Of a DNA stretch of 64,000 bases, positions 21,130 through 33,786 are shown one piece after another (the stretch's first letter is position 1; the number at the start of each line of letters is the position of its first letter). The DNA lies in contig CM060732.1 in assembly GCA_030704615.1 (NCBI GenBank), positions 18,102,001-18,166,000 of the forward strand, read 5' to 3'. The position numbers were made by a program, and so were the translations under genes. Source of the stretch: Takakia lepidozioides. Taxonomy: Eukaryota; Streptophyta; Takakiopsida; Takakiales; Takakiaceae. The notes under the pieces were generated by a model, which was not told the DNA's origin, did not search any database, and saw only the letters and a list, made by a program, of their open reading frames with translations.

Positions 21130-23350
21130 AACTTCAAGAAGACATCCTCTAGTGAAAGTTGGACTTTGGCGTGCTCCAGGAAACTGCCGAATCCAAAATA
21201 TCTAATAATAAACTGATTATTACACAACCCAAGATTCTAGTGACATATAAGTTAACCATTAGAAGCAGGTGACGGTGAGTACATCTACAGTGTAAATGAA
21301 ACACGCTGCATCAAATCAACATTGGTAGTATGTGTCACACTAAATGTCCGAATAAACATGATTGACCTTCAAGTTCATAATACTGAGAAAACAAGTTCAA
21401 TTGGAACTTTTGACTTCTGAACAAGCCTAGCTTGGAATCCCAAAAGTCCTTAAAAGAAGTGCATGATATCCAAATTGTGTAGGCACAGCTACCATTCTAC
21501 CATTCAGCTACCAAGTTTGCTTCATTCAAGGATGACTACAGATACAACCATTCAGGCAGAATGTGGAAAACCTGTGTACATAAATTTCTCTCCAAGTCCC
21601 ACTCTAACTGGGAACAGTACTGGGGTGAGAAAGCAAGCAACACAAGCAACAGCAGCTGAATAATACTCCAACCTGAATATATGTGTGTTCTCAACCTGAG
21701 AGCTGTGTTTTATATTCTGTCTGACCACACATAAGGCAGTAGCATACAACAGAAGATGTGAACAAAAGGCTTCAGTCAGAAAACTCAGGAACCAACCATA
21801 GGATGCAGTAGCTTGGCAACAATAGTTTTATTACAACGCAAAATTGCTTGCCATGTCTGAAGGTCTTTGATAATGTGGATGTCCCCAATCTTCTAGGATG
21901 CATCTACACGACCCTGATCATCGAGTTCCAAACTCAACACCAAAAGCCAGCCCTTGTAACTTCTGAATTGCTATGGATATCAGGAAGTGGAAGGATGATG
22001 ACACATTTGGCCTGAAAAAGGTGCTCATCTATTTCTCAGAAGCTAATGCACTCATATACTACTCCTTGCACAAGTTCAATATGTAAGTTCAAAAAATATA
22101 GGATGCTACAAAATAAGTGTCCAACAGTGCTGTCTGTTCAGATTTAAAAAATGGCAGAATCCTCATCGAGGTTTAGCATCTTGTTGTTGTTGTTGTTGTT
22201 GTGGTTGCGGTTGTGCACACGCTGCCTCGGTGTTGGTCCAGAGCTTCTAGGCCTGGCAGCATCAATAAAGCTCCGAATATTTGCAATGAACTGACACCAT
22301 ATCCATAGTGCCAGAAGTGTATTTGTGCATTGCTTATAAAACACCTGTACACATAGGGATAAAATGGCCACATGCAAGATGATGCAATGATCTGAAAGGG
22401 TCCAAAAAGTCCATCACATAAGCAACAGGTAGAGACCTGACATACAATAGCACATTATTGTACTCAAAGAACAATGACAATTAGACAGAATCTAATGTCC
22501 ACGAGATCTAGCCAAGACACCATGCTTTTGCATAGTGTGGAAAAAATGCCATATTACCTCCTCCTCAACGCGCCGGAAATGAATGGTTGCACACTATTTG
22601 TTGTGTTCAACTTTGGCTCCCTCAATCTCTTTTGTGCTCTCTATTAAAATGGTGCACACCTGCATCGCATTCCCGAAACCCCAATCAAACTGTCATTACC
22701 CATCTTGACAACTGCCCACTGAATTAGCACTTGCCTAAACTGGATGTACTGGGTTGATGTCAGTGGACCTCCATACCTTCTATCTTCCACAAAAAGACCA
22801 ACGACTCCCACTGACCATGTTTAGAATGCGATTTACTGCACCGTTGTCAAAGGAGTTCCAACTGGATTCCCTGACATTTCCGAGAGGGCTTCTATTCTCA
22901 AAATTGCAGGCCTTTGCATTCATAAGGAACAAGAAGGCCAAGGCTTTGTGTGCTCCTTCATTTTGCTAGCTAGAGACAAGGAACAGTGACCAACACTACA
23001 AAATGTATAGATCCTAAACTTCTATAACCCACATAGATTGGCCCACTGACAAGAAGCAATCAAGTCAAGCGACACTGAAAGAAACCACAAGGCTTAAGGT
23101 TTCACATGCAACGTATCTTATCTATCAAGGGGAGATATTCACTAGCTGGCTGAAAAAAGACAACCTCGTTCCCTTGTACACCATCACAAATTACAGTATT
23201 AATGAGTTCACAAATTATAGTTTTAATGAGGCTCAGACTGTAATACATGCAGGCAAGAGGAAATGTGCAGACCAGAAATGTACCTTGTGGTCTTTGGTTT
23301 GCCCATTGGAGCCATTGGCTGGTCCCATAATGTCCATGCCATGACTCCGA
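21130..23350. other. AT-rich DNA, no gene recognised
   Basis: Only short scattered frames occur. I searched for the remaining helices of the sugar transporter on both strands and did not see them. A (TTG)n microsatellite is listed separately. Confidence 0.6.
22181..22203 (+). repeat. (TTG)n microsatellite
   Basis: Seven uninterrupted TTG units, followed by imperfect ones. Confidence 0.95.
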
Positions 23351-24075
23351 TGTCGCGTACCTCACTTCGGTAAGCTCCCCTTCAAGTCATAGTTACTCGC
23401 TTTGATGTGCAAGCCTAACTCCCAAACTGGCCGCCGGGCCAACTCGGAGCTTTGGCTGCTCACCAGGACATAACGGTCCCCCTTTGCTCCTCCAAAAGAC
23501 CCTCCACCAATTTGGGTCTAGTGGAAATTCCCTTTGGTAGATGGCAGTCCAGAATAGCTCCCCACTCCTTGGTCGCTTTCCGGCTTGCTCGCTCACTCAC
23601 TAGTTTTTGGTCACCAACGGGCTTGCACCGTTCTCGGGGTTACTACTCCCTATATATACTTCGGTGACTGTCCGCGGGGGTTTCACAAACAACCCTGCCA
23701 TTTTATGGCGAACCACCACGAAGACCCTTGACTCCCGGTGATGAGTCGCGGTGAGTCATGGCCCACCCACCACGGCCCCATTGGACCGTGATGAGTCCCA
23801 AGACTCCCCACGACTCCCACCACAAGGTCTCCACCCCATGGTGAGTCCTATGCCACCCCCACTAAGTCCCACTAAGCTACCACCACCCCTTGTGGAGCCA
23901 CCCCCACCGCAACCCGGTGTGCGGGGCTCCACCTAGTGAGCGCCTCCGCCTCCTTGAGTGCCTTGGGCACTCAAGGGTGCTTCAGCCCCTAGTACCTATT
24001 GCTGCCACCGCCCCCACCACAAGGGCAGCCCCTCTGCGTCCCGACCCCCTGCCCTCAAGGCAAAGGGCCGCGACA
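23351..24075 (-). mobile_element. Solo LTR related to 13113-13839
   Basis: This is the reverse complement of the LTR at 13113-13839 over its whole length (725 versus 727 bp), with the same TGTCGCG...CGCGACA ends and TATATATA box. Flanks are TCCGA on the left and CCCGA on the right, a 5-bp target duplication with one difference. No internal element sequence adjoins it, so it is a solo LTR left by recombination between the two LTRs of an inserted element. Confidence 0.88.
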
Positions 24076-26590
24076 CCCGACGTAGAATAGCTCTGCTAAC
24101 TATACAAAATCATAAACCTGTGCCAACAGAGTTGAGGGGACGATGTTTGGTAAGACCACTCTCCCTTGGGATCTAAGAGGTACTTAGACAGAGCAAGTTC
24201 TTTTCTCAGGGTTTCAAGTTGGCTGGAATATACTCTCATTCTACCCAGCAAAGAAAATGAAATAGGCCGGAGGGGGATTTGGCTTGCTGATAGTGACTAA
24301 TCATCAGGATGGGAGGAAAAAGCGATATCTTCACCAACTGCAGCACTGCCGTTGCCAGCTTGGTCTTAAAAAAATAGAAAAAAGACGAAGGAACATGGGC
24401 ATGATCAGTGGGGGCCCTCGGCAGCAGAATCAGTGATTGACAGCCGGCCTGGGTCTACTATTACATTTTCCCTAGCTAGTCATGGCAGGTACTCTCAAAT
24501 CTATGGGCACCTAAGGCCAAACTTGGTTGTCCAATACTCTGAGCAATAAAATGGGACACCTACCGCCACGGTGAACAAGATGCCAAAACCATAGCAAGCC
24601 AGAGTTCGTCACTAGATCAGCCAAAACCATCAAAACTTGCGCACAGGAGCTGTGCTGGAAGTCAGAATCAAAAGCTCACTCACTTCCGCAGGAAGCCTTG
24701 GGAGGGAGGGCAGATAGAAATAGAGAATGTACTTATGAGACGTTGCTTGCAGTAGCCTCTTGCGCACACCCGAGCTCCACAAAAGCATACAGCCTCCTGC
24801 ACACACCCAAAGCTCCACGAAAAAACGGAGAGCTCCACGGGACGGTCTTCCCCGCGGGCAACTGCCCGAAACTAACGGACGTATCACGTAGGATGGTTAA
24901 ATCTAGCTGCACGGGAGGGGGACTGCTAAAACGAAAGGGGAGTGTTAGCTAAATCTAGCTAGTGTTAAATATAGCACAATCTAACAGTCTGACCAGTGCG
25001 GCCGCAACTTAACGATAACCACAGCTAAGTATAACGTAACAGGCCCTTTAATAGCTGGTGCGGCCGGGGCCTTAGCTACATCCCCATCTTCTTGCTACTC
25101 TAAAGAAGGTCACTGCATAGCCTATGTGTGAGTTTGGAACATGAGGACCTGGTTAAGCATATATATCTTAACTCTAATCCAGTATTGAAGCAAGTTATCT
25201 CTTCTGGTCATGCATTTTGGCTATAGTGCCTGACTTTGATCTGTTTGTCCTTTATGAATCTATCACCGTATTGATATTTAACATCCGGATGCCTCTCCTC
25301 TCCACAAAATCCCTAACTCTCTCCTTATGGCACTTCCTGATTTGCTCATCCAGAATGCTGAAGCTCCATCTCTCTTCGCTGTAGATGTTTGGCATGTCGA
25401 AGGCGGTATCGAATGGAGGAGGGACCCCGTCGTCCGCAGCTCCTGTGGAGAGCGTGATGTCCAGACTAGTAACAACATCCGATTAGCACGTCTCGGTTTT
25501 TGGGTTGTGTATGGGAAAAGTGGCCCATGTCTTGATGAAGAGCTTATTGTACAACTCGTTTTTTGGTTGAACTTGATGACCTTTCCAATTAGATGCGCGG
25601 TTGCTGTTAATGCACTTTTTGATTCTGAGCCACACTGTTTTGCATCAGGCTGTAGTGGAAGTAGAGAGAGAAGACTCCGGCCGGAGCCGGCGTAACTAAG
25701 AGCCACTTCACCTTTCGGCTACTGCCCCTGTCGGGGGTGGGCCCTATTGTAGTGGAAGTATAGGGAGGTTGGGTAGAGGGAGACATCTTCTCTTTGGATT
25801 ACTGCTGCGATTGTGTACATACAGCACTTAGATAGTATGGGTGTAAAAATTGATCATCTTGGTGAAGAGTTTTTGCCCAATCATGGGTTTATAGTTTAAA
25901 TTTTTTTCTTTGAGCGTATCAATGTGTTTTCCCTTCTGACAATGTTTAATTTTGCCTACTATATGTGGCCATGCATCTGATACATTGCTGGTGCGGTACA
26001 TGTATATTGAAGGGTGAATCCAACAGCTTATTGAAGTTTCCACATAATACATCAGCACTGCTATTTCGAACCATGTGGTGAGAAGTTTTGACACAAATAT
26101 TGAGAAGGTTCCGTGACCATCTTTAGAGATCTTACAGATTAGCAAATGATTTTCAAGGACATTGTCCTACATAGTCATGGTTGACCAGGCCCCACATGCT
26201 TGCAGAGGAAACCACCCCCTTAGCTACTGTCTAGTTTTTCAACCAAAATAATGCTTAAACTGCCTGTTTGTATCTGTCTCCTGTGTAACCCAGGCTGGAG
26301 ATGGGACAATACATTTGGGTATGATGTAAAGGACAGCTAGTTTCCATATGTAATGGGTACTGATTTTGTGCATGAGTCTTAATATGCCCATCATTGGAAT
26401 CCTCTCTACTAGTAGTCAATAGTCTTTGCTCTGCTGAACGTGTGAACAGCTTGACCTTGCACATTAAAGCCACAAAAATTCTAGGTGCTATGAAGGGGCC
26501 GGGTAAGGCTTGTTGCACGTCAGAATGAGCCATTGCTGGTATAAGTGTTAAGCAGGCCTGGGCCAATGTGGCCCAAAAGTGCCTAGCCTG
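24076..26590. other. Intergenic-type DNA, no supported gene
   Basis: The only longer frames are two overlapping ones at 25278-25706. On the minus strand a third frame there reads RWSFSILDEQIRKCHKERVR and looks slightly protein-like, but I cannot name it and it has an early stop. Words TAGCTAAATCTAGCTAG (about 24946-24962) and two GTGCGGCCG sites (24997, 25061) stand out but form no clear element. Confidence 0.5.
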
Positions 26591-26607
26591 AAGTCAACGA
26601 CGCAACG

Positions 26608-26810
26608 GCGTGAGCGCCGCGCGTGAGCGTGTGAGCGTACGCTCACACAATGGTGATGTGGCGTGAGCCTACGCTCACGCCAGCTGACGTGGCATGAGCA
26701 TGCTGAGGTGGTCTAGGTATGCTGATGTGGCACTAGGGCAGCCATCGCCACGTCAGCATAAACATAGGGCACCTATAACCGAGGGTCCTATATCCGCGGA
26801 CTTCGTTCAT
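26608..26810 (+). repeat. Left inverted terminal region of transposon 1
   Basis: It contains the perfect 20-bp palindrome GTGTGAGCGTACGCTCACAC (26629-26648) and a nearly palindromic GGCGTGAGCCTACGCTCACG (26663 on). Inner blocks GCACCTATAACC and TATCCGCGGACTT (26769-26803) match the right end in reverse complement. Confidence 0.7.
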
Positions 26811-27153
26811 GAACACATTGAACCTAAGAACCGCAAATGACAAATGGCTGCACACCTGGCCTTTCATATTCATATCTTGCACTACAAGGTTAAAGGTTTG
26901 GAGAGGGAGTATTAAAGTGCCACCACTCGCAAGCGGAAGCACCTTTGCCTTCATAGCTAGGAGTGCCGGGTGTGTGATGACTTTCTTCTTGCACACCTTC
27001 AAAATCCAAGTTGGCTTCTCAGCACAAGTGTTTGGAAGACTCTTCAACAACTACTAGTACAAATGAAATCACAAACCATTCGCATCCAATACATTTTATT
27101 GCTGGATGAATATATGCAACAAATTGCAGACACTTGTTGAAACTCATAGTGGC

Positions 27154-30100
27154 CTAGTGGATGAAGATGTCCCGCTTGGGATCACAAACCATCCTCTTCA
27201 AGAAGATGAAATACAGATGTTTGCAGGGAATGAATTTTCCTCTCTTTCCCAAACTTGTTGAAAGCATGCCAACAAAGTCTGGATAGGTGCAATTGGGGAA
27301 ATTTGAGATAGTGATGTCGTAAGATTTGTCCTGCAGAGCAGATGTCAATGTCACCATTGTGTAGATCCGGCCATACCCTGGATCAGGAACTTTCGCTGTG
27401 CCTGCAACACGAGCTTGAAGCATTCTTGCTGATTCCACCTTGCCGAAATGTTCAGCAGTTGGAGGAAAACGCCGAACCAGCTTTCCATTCCGTCTAGTTG
27501 GCCACACATGAGCATCTGTTGGAGGCAATCGAGAACTTGCAGAACTCGATGCACCTGCACGCACAGTCCGTTGTCTTTCAAGGGCGAAGCCCGCATCCTC
27601 CAGCATTGCAATCTCTTGAGCTGAGAGACCTGTCCCCACCTTCACAGGCCAAACGCTTGGTGGAGCAGGCTTCATGACCACCGATGGTCGCATTATTCCA
27701 CGCACGCATCTACCACAGTCATCAGCGCGGAACCAGAATTTGTGGTTCTTGGCCTCTGATTGGCCGTATGGGTGGAACAAACCAGTGAAAGTCGGAGCTG
27801 GAGTCCGGGCACTGCCTCTTGATATGAAGGACGTGCACTTCTCGAAAGTGGTGGCCCTGATCGCCAAACATTTCACCCGAGACCTAGCACCGATGCGTTC
27901 TATATATGTACCAAACGTCATCGGGTCACATGGACTCCACCACATCAGGTAGCATGTTTTCTTGCACCATTGCATTGACAGAGGGATATGCAGGGGCTTG
28001 GCGTCGTGACGAAGTTTCCTCCGCAGTGGTGGTTCCGGACATGGATCTATGATGCAAGGGAACACGGGGCGTAGAGAAGTTGTCCCGGTCTGCCCTGTGC
28101 GAATCCGCATCCGAACCAGATGGGGTGTTCAATTTTTGCTTGCAAGAGCCGAATCTCTCATCGCCTTCCAGATGTGGAGCTCTTGACACGAGAGGGGTTC
28201 CATCGGCATAAAGGCTCACCGCCCTGGCAATCTTGCTCGGATCCCCTGATCTTCTTGCAGCTCGCAACAACAACTCATTTTTGTCTGGACCCTTGCCACC
28301 AACCCCACCTCGCCAAAACTCCCGGTACCTGGTTTGTTGCTGCAAAGCACGCGTCAGGTCGTCGGTTGTCACCACATACAAATCTCTTCCCTGTTTTCCT
28401 GATTGTTGCAACCAGACATTGTGCACTGTCTCCGCCAGATTGCAAGATGGCATGTCCACCATCTCCTCAAAGGACATGTGCTGCACAATGGGTAAACACA
28501 CTTCAGAAAGGAGAATAGATAGACCCTTCTACAATAACGATGGGAAAAAAGGAGACAAAGCATCCAATTTTTCCATGCAACAAAAGCAACATATCGTTGT
28601 CATGCATGCTCCCCACTACCTGTACCAGAAGTGCCAATACGCAAGCCAGTCTTCCAGTGCTCTCATACTGTCACTACAAAAGAAGTTGGGTTTCATGACT
28701 GTGGCTTTCCCGTAGTCATGGCACATCTGACTAAATGAATGACTACATAGTTGTGAATGCAGTTAGAAATGAATAAAATAGTTTATATTTGTAATATGTA
28801 ATCGTGACATATTTGTAATATGTAGTCGTGACAGCGCTGGTATATATGACTACATGTCAGCCTCCCGTCAGCACGCTCAGATGACACGTCACTTGTCTTC
28901 AGTCAGTCATGGGGACTTATAACTGTCAGGTACATGTGACTACAATTTCTCTACGACCAGGGTTTTATGACTGTTAGTCATGAGGGACTTATGACTAGAA
29001 AATAGTCATGAATCCCAGTCACAGATCCCTATTTTTGTTGTAGTGTGTCCAGGGATGCAGCCCCACACGAGAACCACCAGGCACGAATTGTTTAGAACAA
29101 GGTATTCGCCTCTGCCATAGTTTTGGCATCTTTGTATTGTTTGCACAACCTGCGATGCAAAGTCTGCATCTCCGGCTTGATGTTTGCCTTTGTATGTTTT
29201 TCCAGCGACTGTGTCTAATGGAAAAGACAGGTACGTTCTCTTTCCGGCATGGGCACTTTTGGATCACCTGATCCGAAAATAATGCAAACCGCATTGAAAT
29301 TCGCCTGAGCATTATCGGCCATGAATCCTGCAAAATTTGGAGATGAGACACCATGGTAGCTCATAACACGAATCAAAGATTTCCACATCAGCTGATGGGA
29401 TTCTGCATCCTCTGATTGCATGTCGCACACTGCAATTATCATGACTCATTGGTATTCAGGGTCATAAACATGACATGCCATTGTTGTCCAATCTTTCACA
29501 TGATCAAACATAAGAAAAAACTACTTCAGATCGCCACCCCTCTGCATCCTCGTTACAAGGCTCACCCCACTGCCCTCCCCAGTTGTCGACATCTTGGAAA
29601 GGAACACTTTGTTTTGTCTTTGTCATGGGAACACACTATCTTGAATGTAGTCGTACCTGCTGATTCGCTTCAATTCCAAAATGTTGTCCATGTAGCCTCT
29701 GTTTCCTGAGCGCATTCTCAATGCATTTACCTGGTGTCGAATGTTCGGCGAACTCAACATGGAGAAATGATCCATGACAATGTCCAAAGCTGGCCCTTCA
29801 AGTTTCCTGTTGACAGAATCTCCTGCGCTGAGAATATGACTCTCCAATAATGTCTTGTCGTGGATTTGAGACGGTGCACCATATAGTACATTCTTGCACC
29901 ACACACTACCAGGTAGGCAGGTACGAGCCTGCGGAACCTACACACGAAAGTGTCGGAGCTTGGAGGAGCCATCCCGGGCTTGAATGGATTGTCCGCAATA
30001 CCCTTCCACTCACTCTGGTTCTGGACTCTAGACTGAAGGAAATGCCTGCAATTGAAGTTCTCGCACCTCAGGTGCCCATTGCAAACCGTTCTCCTGAATA

Positions 30101-30839
30101 TGAGGTTATCTTGATTCTGAATATTGGATGTTTTCGTTCTACACCATGGGTGTCCATCATGTTTCTTGTCCATTCCTTCCATTAGACTTGAAATGCCTCC
30201 AACCCACCCAGGTGGAGGCAACTCAAAGAGTATATCTCCATCAAAAGTCTCAGGCAGAAACGTCACACGCACAATTTTGAATGTGTCCCACTGAATTCCC
30301 CGCAACTCATTTTTAAAACCGGGCATCCCTCCCATTGACTTCAACTTTGGAATGACACTGCAGATATGTGCAACGTCCGGATCCACAACAAGCGGGGGAT
30401 GCACCGCAGATGGTAGTTCAAAGACCTCCTCCTCCGACAAGTCCGACAGCTCGACGATTGGGGTGGAGCTTGTTGTCTCCTTCTTCACCATGACCTCTCT
30501 TTTGTCTAGAACAACCGAAGCAGTTGTTCCCGGTGTGACATAGCACTCAACGGATTGCCGTCGAGGATCTCCTAGGACCCTGTATCTTCCTGGCGGAACT
30601 CTCCACTAACTGATATGCGCAGTTTCATCAGGGTTTTGGAACGAGTATTTCAGCAGCTTCCCGTCAACACCGTAAACCTCTCTCTCTAGAAAGATAGTGT
30701 CATGCTCGAGCTTGAAGCTGTGGCAAGGACATTTCCCTGCACAACTGCGAACCCCTTTCTCATCCCCTTTCTCATCCACATCTTTCGAGAAAGACACAGG
30801 TCTCTCCTCAGAGAATAACTTTGCTTCAGAGGAAGCCAT
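27154..30839 (-). pseudogene. WRKY/GCM1-MULE-SWIM transposase, decayed copy
   Basis: Minus strand, ATG at 30839 (MASSEAKLFSEERPV). It aligns by eye along the whole 45279-48877 transposase. The N-terminal FKLEHDTIFLERE block is followed by an acidic linker and KHDGHPWCRTKTS with Cys/His pairs of a WRKY/GCM1-type zinc finger. After frameshifts come VMDHFSMLSSPN, MFDHVKDWTTMACHVYDP and FMADNAQANFN with catalytic Asp. After the intron, which sits at the same place as in the intact copy (acceptor TTGTGCAG at 28488), comes NLAETVHNVW with Glu. TAA, TAG and TGA stops, several frameshifts and a MITE inside exon 1 inactivate it. In the SWIM finger the first CxC reads CTY, so a zinc ligand is lost. Confidence 0.88.
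28672..29045. mobile_element. CACTA-type MITE (374 bp)
   Basis: Ends are CACTACAAAAGAAG...TTTTTGTTGTAGTG, the hallmark CACTA termini, flanked on both sides by TGT, a 3-bp target duplication as made by CACTA (En/Spm) transposases. Subterminal words ATGACT/AGTCAT repeat in both orientations. It has no coding capacity. It splits exon 1 of the decayed transposase between the codons for WWFSCGAASLDT and RALEDWLAYWHFWYR, so it is younger than that gene copy. Confidence 0.92.
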
Positions 30840-31558
30840 GTTACATCACAGAGATTAGCTGAAATCCTCAGGGTACAAAGGCACACAGCCTGTGTTTGAA
30901 TTGTGGATGCAAACCAGACTGATTGGAGAAGCTGTTTTCGCACACACGAAGTTCCCAAACTTGATGTGATTCCTGTTGCACCCAAAAGAGCACGTGCATG
31001 AGTAGTCAAAAAGGTCCCATACCATGGTAAAATTGGAAAGGCAAGCTGTCCTATGCCAGATCAGGATTAAGGGAAAAGATGGCGCAGCCTCCAAATTCTG
31101 ACTCCAATGTGAGAACAACCTATCCGGGCACTAGAAACACACAATGCAATGAATGGTGTATTTCAGCAAAATGTGCTTAATTAATCCCACATGTAAGTCG
31201 GAAAATGGATTTTTATTTTTTTCTAGGGACATAAGTACACTAATTCGGCAGCCGGTGGAAACAAGACAAATGTGTGGACACAAGGCATCCAGCAGCATGG
31301 CGGAGTAATTTTCCGCCGTCGGACACCATTTTCTGCTAACATACATCCTGATCACCCGACAAGAGAGCCGGTATCAGTGCCGGTATCCTGCCTCTATCTT
31401 ACAAGGAGCCGCAAACTTTTATATTTTATTAAACCCACACATGTGATTCTCGTAAATTTCCAACGTCTCCACCACTCCAAGTGGCCTCCGTTTAGAATAC
31501 CCTACGAAACAGTCACGAGAATGGATAGAAGGGTTTGGATGAATCATGAAAAACGGGA

Positions 31559-32083
31559 ATGTGGATGAATGTAGTTCGTCATCCTGGATTTCCTACGCAT
31601 GGAAATACGCGCAGGCATGTCCGCACATTGCCAACAAGCCAGATCTTTGTGTATCGGCCAAGCTGGAGAGCTGCAGTGGAAGTGAAGGGAGGAGCTTGTG
31701 TTTCCAGTGGAGGAAGAGAGTCACTGTATTTCACAAGTAGTCGTGATAGGAAGAAAGCCAGAGACAAAATGAGGTTGAAAAACATCATGGAGAATGAAGA
31801 TGGTAAAGAAGGCATAGACGAGAGAGTAGCAATGCAGGAACAGGATCTGCTGCAGCCAGGAGGAACAGCCCGAAATACTTCGCGGAAAGGGGGAAGAGGA
31901 AACGGCTTCAGAGGGCGAGACAGATGCCAACGAGGAGGATTCACGCGACTTCTTGCAGAAAGGGCTGGTGGAGAGGATGCTTGGCAAAGACTCACAGGAG
32001 CGGGCACCCAAAGCGCAAAGTGGCCGCAGCAATTGACATTGCTTCCTTCATTGGACATAGAAAGGTACACTTCTGTAGCATGA
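31559..32083 (+). CDS. Hypothetical ORF between transposase and palindrome array
   Basis: An open frame of 174 codons from ATG 31559. It is basic and Arg/Gly-rich (RKGGRGNGFRGRDRCQRGG) with a Lys/Glu helix (RDRKKARDKMRLKNI). It lies upstream of and on the same strand as the ParB-methylase gene and might be its first exon, with the palindrome array in the intron. No domain is recognised, and the reverse strand is also open over the same stretch. Confidence 0.3.
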   Translation: MWMNVVRHPGFPTHGNTRRHVRTLPTSQIFVYRPSWRAAVEVKGGACVSSGGRESLYFTSSRDRKKARDKMRLKNIMENEDGKEGIDERVAMQEQDLLQPGGTARNTSRKGGRGNGFRGRDRCQRGGFTRLLAERAGGEDAWQRLTGAGTQSAKWPQQLTLLPSLDIERYTSVA

Positions 32084-32119
32084 AAGTGATTGATGAAGCA
32101 GGTTTGCAGTGATGTGAAT

Positions 32120-33420
32120 TGTGCGCCGAAACAGTGTGCCGCGCCGCACACTGGTTCGGCCTCTGTGAAGGTGAGTCAAGGAACAGTTAGAACCGGCAAG
32201 ATGGCATACTTGAGGGAACCTGTGTAGCAGAAAGAGACGGCGCGTAGTAGTGGAAAACGAGGGTGAAACCATGGCAGATATAGTGTGCGGTGCCGCACAC
32301 TGTTGCGGGAGCTCTTTGTGTATCCGTTTGGCAACAGAAAATCTAGACATGAAGGGGCTTTGTAGCAGGGTAGAATGAACACAGGAAGGGTATGCGGCAC
32401 CTCCACAAACCTTTTTTTCCACTACGCAACAGGAGGATACGTTTGAATGTTGTGATAGAGGTTCATGAAAATATTGCAGAAATGAGTGTGCGGTGCCGTA
32501 CACTCTTTCGCCCATCCCAGCAGCACAAATTTTGAAATAGAAAAGTCGTGAAGTTTGAGGGCCTCAGTAGTGCTGCAGCAAAGTGAACTCGAAGCAGAAA
32601 ACGGTGTGCACCCCGTACAGCCGGTTCTCCGCCTCCGGCAGCCATCGAAAGGCAGCCAGCCGGTTGGGCTCTGTCAATCGCACACTGTTTCTGCCTCTTG
32701 ACAAGGTGCGTTTTTGATGTCATGTATAGGGCTTGTTGCGGTGAGGAAAAAGAATGAGGAGACAGCAAACAACAGTGTGCGGTGCCGCACACTGTTACTG
32801 CCCCTCAACATGGAGTGGGTTCTCATGTCCAAAAAACAGGAAATGGTGAATACCTGCTGATTAAAGTTGATGGCTTGAAGGCAGATAACAGTGTGCGGTA
32901 CACCGCACACTGTCTCTACCCTCTCTAAGTCAGCTTTTTGATGTCTTCAAGAACAACAGAAAGGCTGCATAAAGTGATGAATGAAAGCAACTGATTCAGA
33001 TTGAAATGAAAGCAAAGAACAGTGTGTGGCACCGCACACTGTTTCCGCTCCTTTCTGTGCTATGATTTTAGTGTCTTAAACAACAAGGGATTGGGCTGCA
33101 TTTTGTCATTTAACAGAATGATGAGAAAGCACAATGTTTCTGCCACTGTACATTTACAGTGTGTGTTATTTGCCTAAACTTCAGTGGCCTTAAGCTATAC
33201 ATCCAACCTTTTCTCCTGTTGTTTAAGACATGAACACCATACCATTTCGATGTTGAGGTTGAGAGAAACAATGTTTGAAACAGTATGCTTTCTGTACACT
33301 CGCACACTGTTTCACTACAGTATGGTTTTGATGGCTTAATCCAAAGGATCGGGCAGCAGTATGTGGTGATGAAGCATAGTAAAATGAAACCAGGTGTAGT
33401 GTGCGGTGGCGCACACTCTC
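32120..33420. repeat. Array of GTGTGCGGTGCCGCACAC palindromes
   Basis: About ten perfect or near-perfect palindromes with this core lie at about 32127, 32283, 32489, 32602, 32775, 32891, 33022, 33160, 33290 and 33399. Spacing is irregular, roughly 110-200 bases. The DNA between them is not repeated in an obvious way, while the palindromes are preserved, so selection or recent spread of the palindrome is likely. The array sits between the divergent transposase and methylase genes. Confidence 0.85.
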
Positions 33421-33786
33421 TTCTGCCCCTTCACCTGGTTTGCTTTTGGTGGTTTATACCATAGGAGGTAGTACTGGATTTCGTGATGAAGTCATTTGCA
33501 GATCATTTGCAGATCAATTGAATCCATTTCAGATGAAGTCCATTGAAACAATCACTCAAGGGTAAACAAGTTGATATCATGGCATACATTGTGTAAACAA
33601 TTGTAATAGCAGGGTGTCTCAAATGTAGGAAGGATACAATGTACATGAAGAAGGGGAGACTGCTGGAAAGTTTATGTAGGCTTGGAATAGTACACTGTTT
33701 CAGGCACCCCGGATCATGTGAATTTGCAATTTCAGGGGTGGAAAGAGTGGACCTTATCACTGACTTGTGGGTTCTATCTCTTGCAG

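Noticed and set aside
25278-25706. Overlapping frames on both strands as a gene
   Set aside because: No recognisable domain, the best-looking third frame has a stop, and no splice context.
26733-27050. Minus-strand frame beside the left end of transposon 1
   Set aside because: It overlaps the inverted terminal region and has no paralog in the window; a gene cannot be supported.
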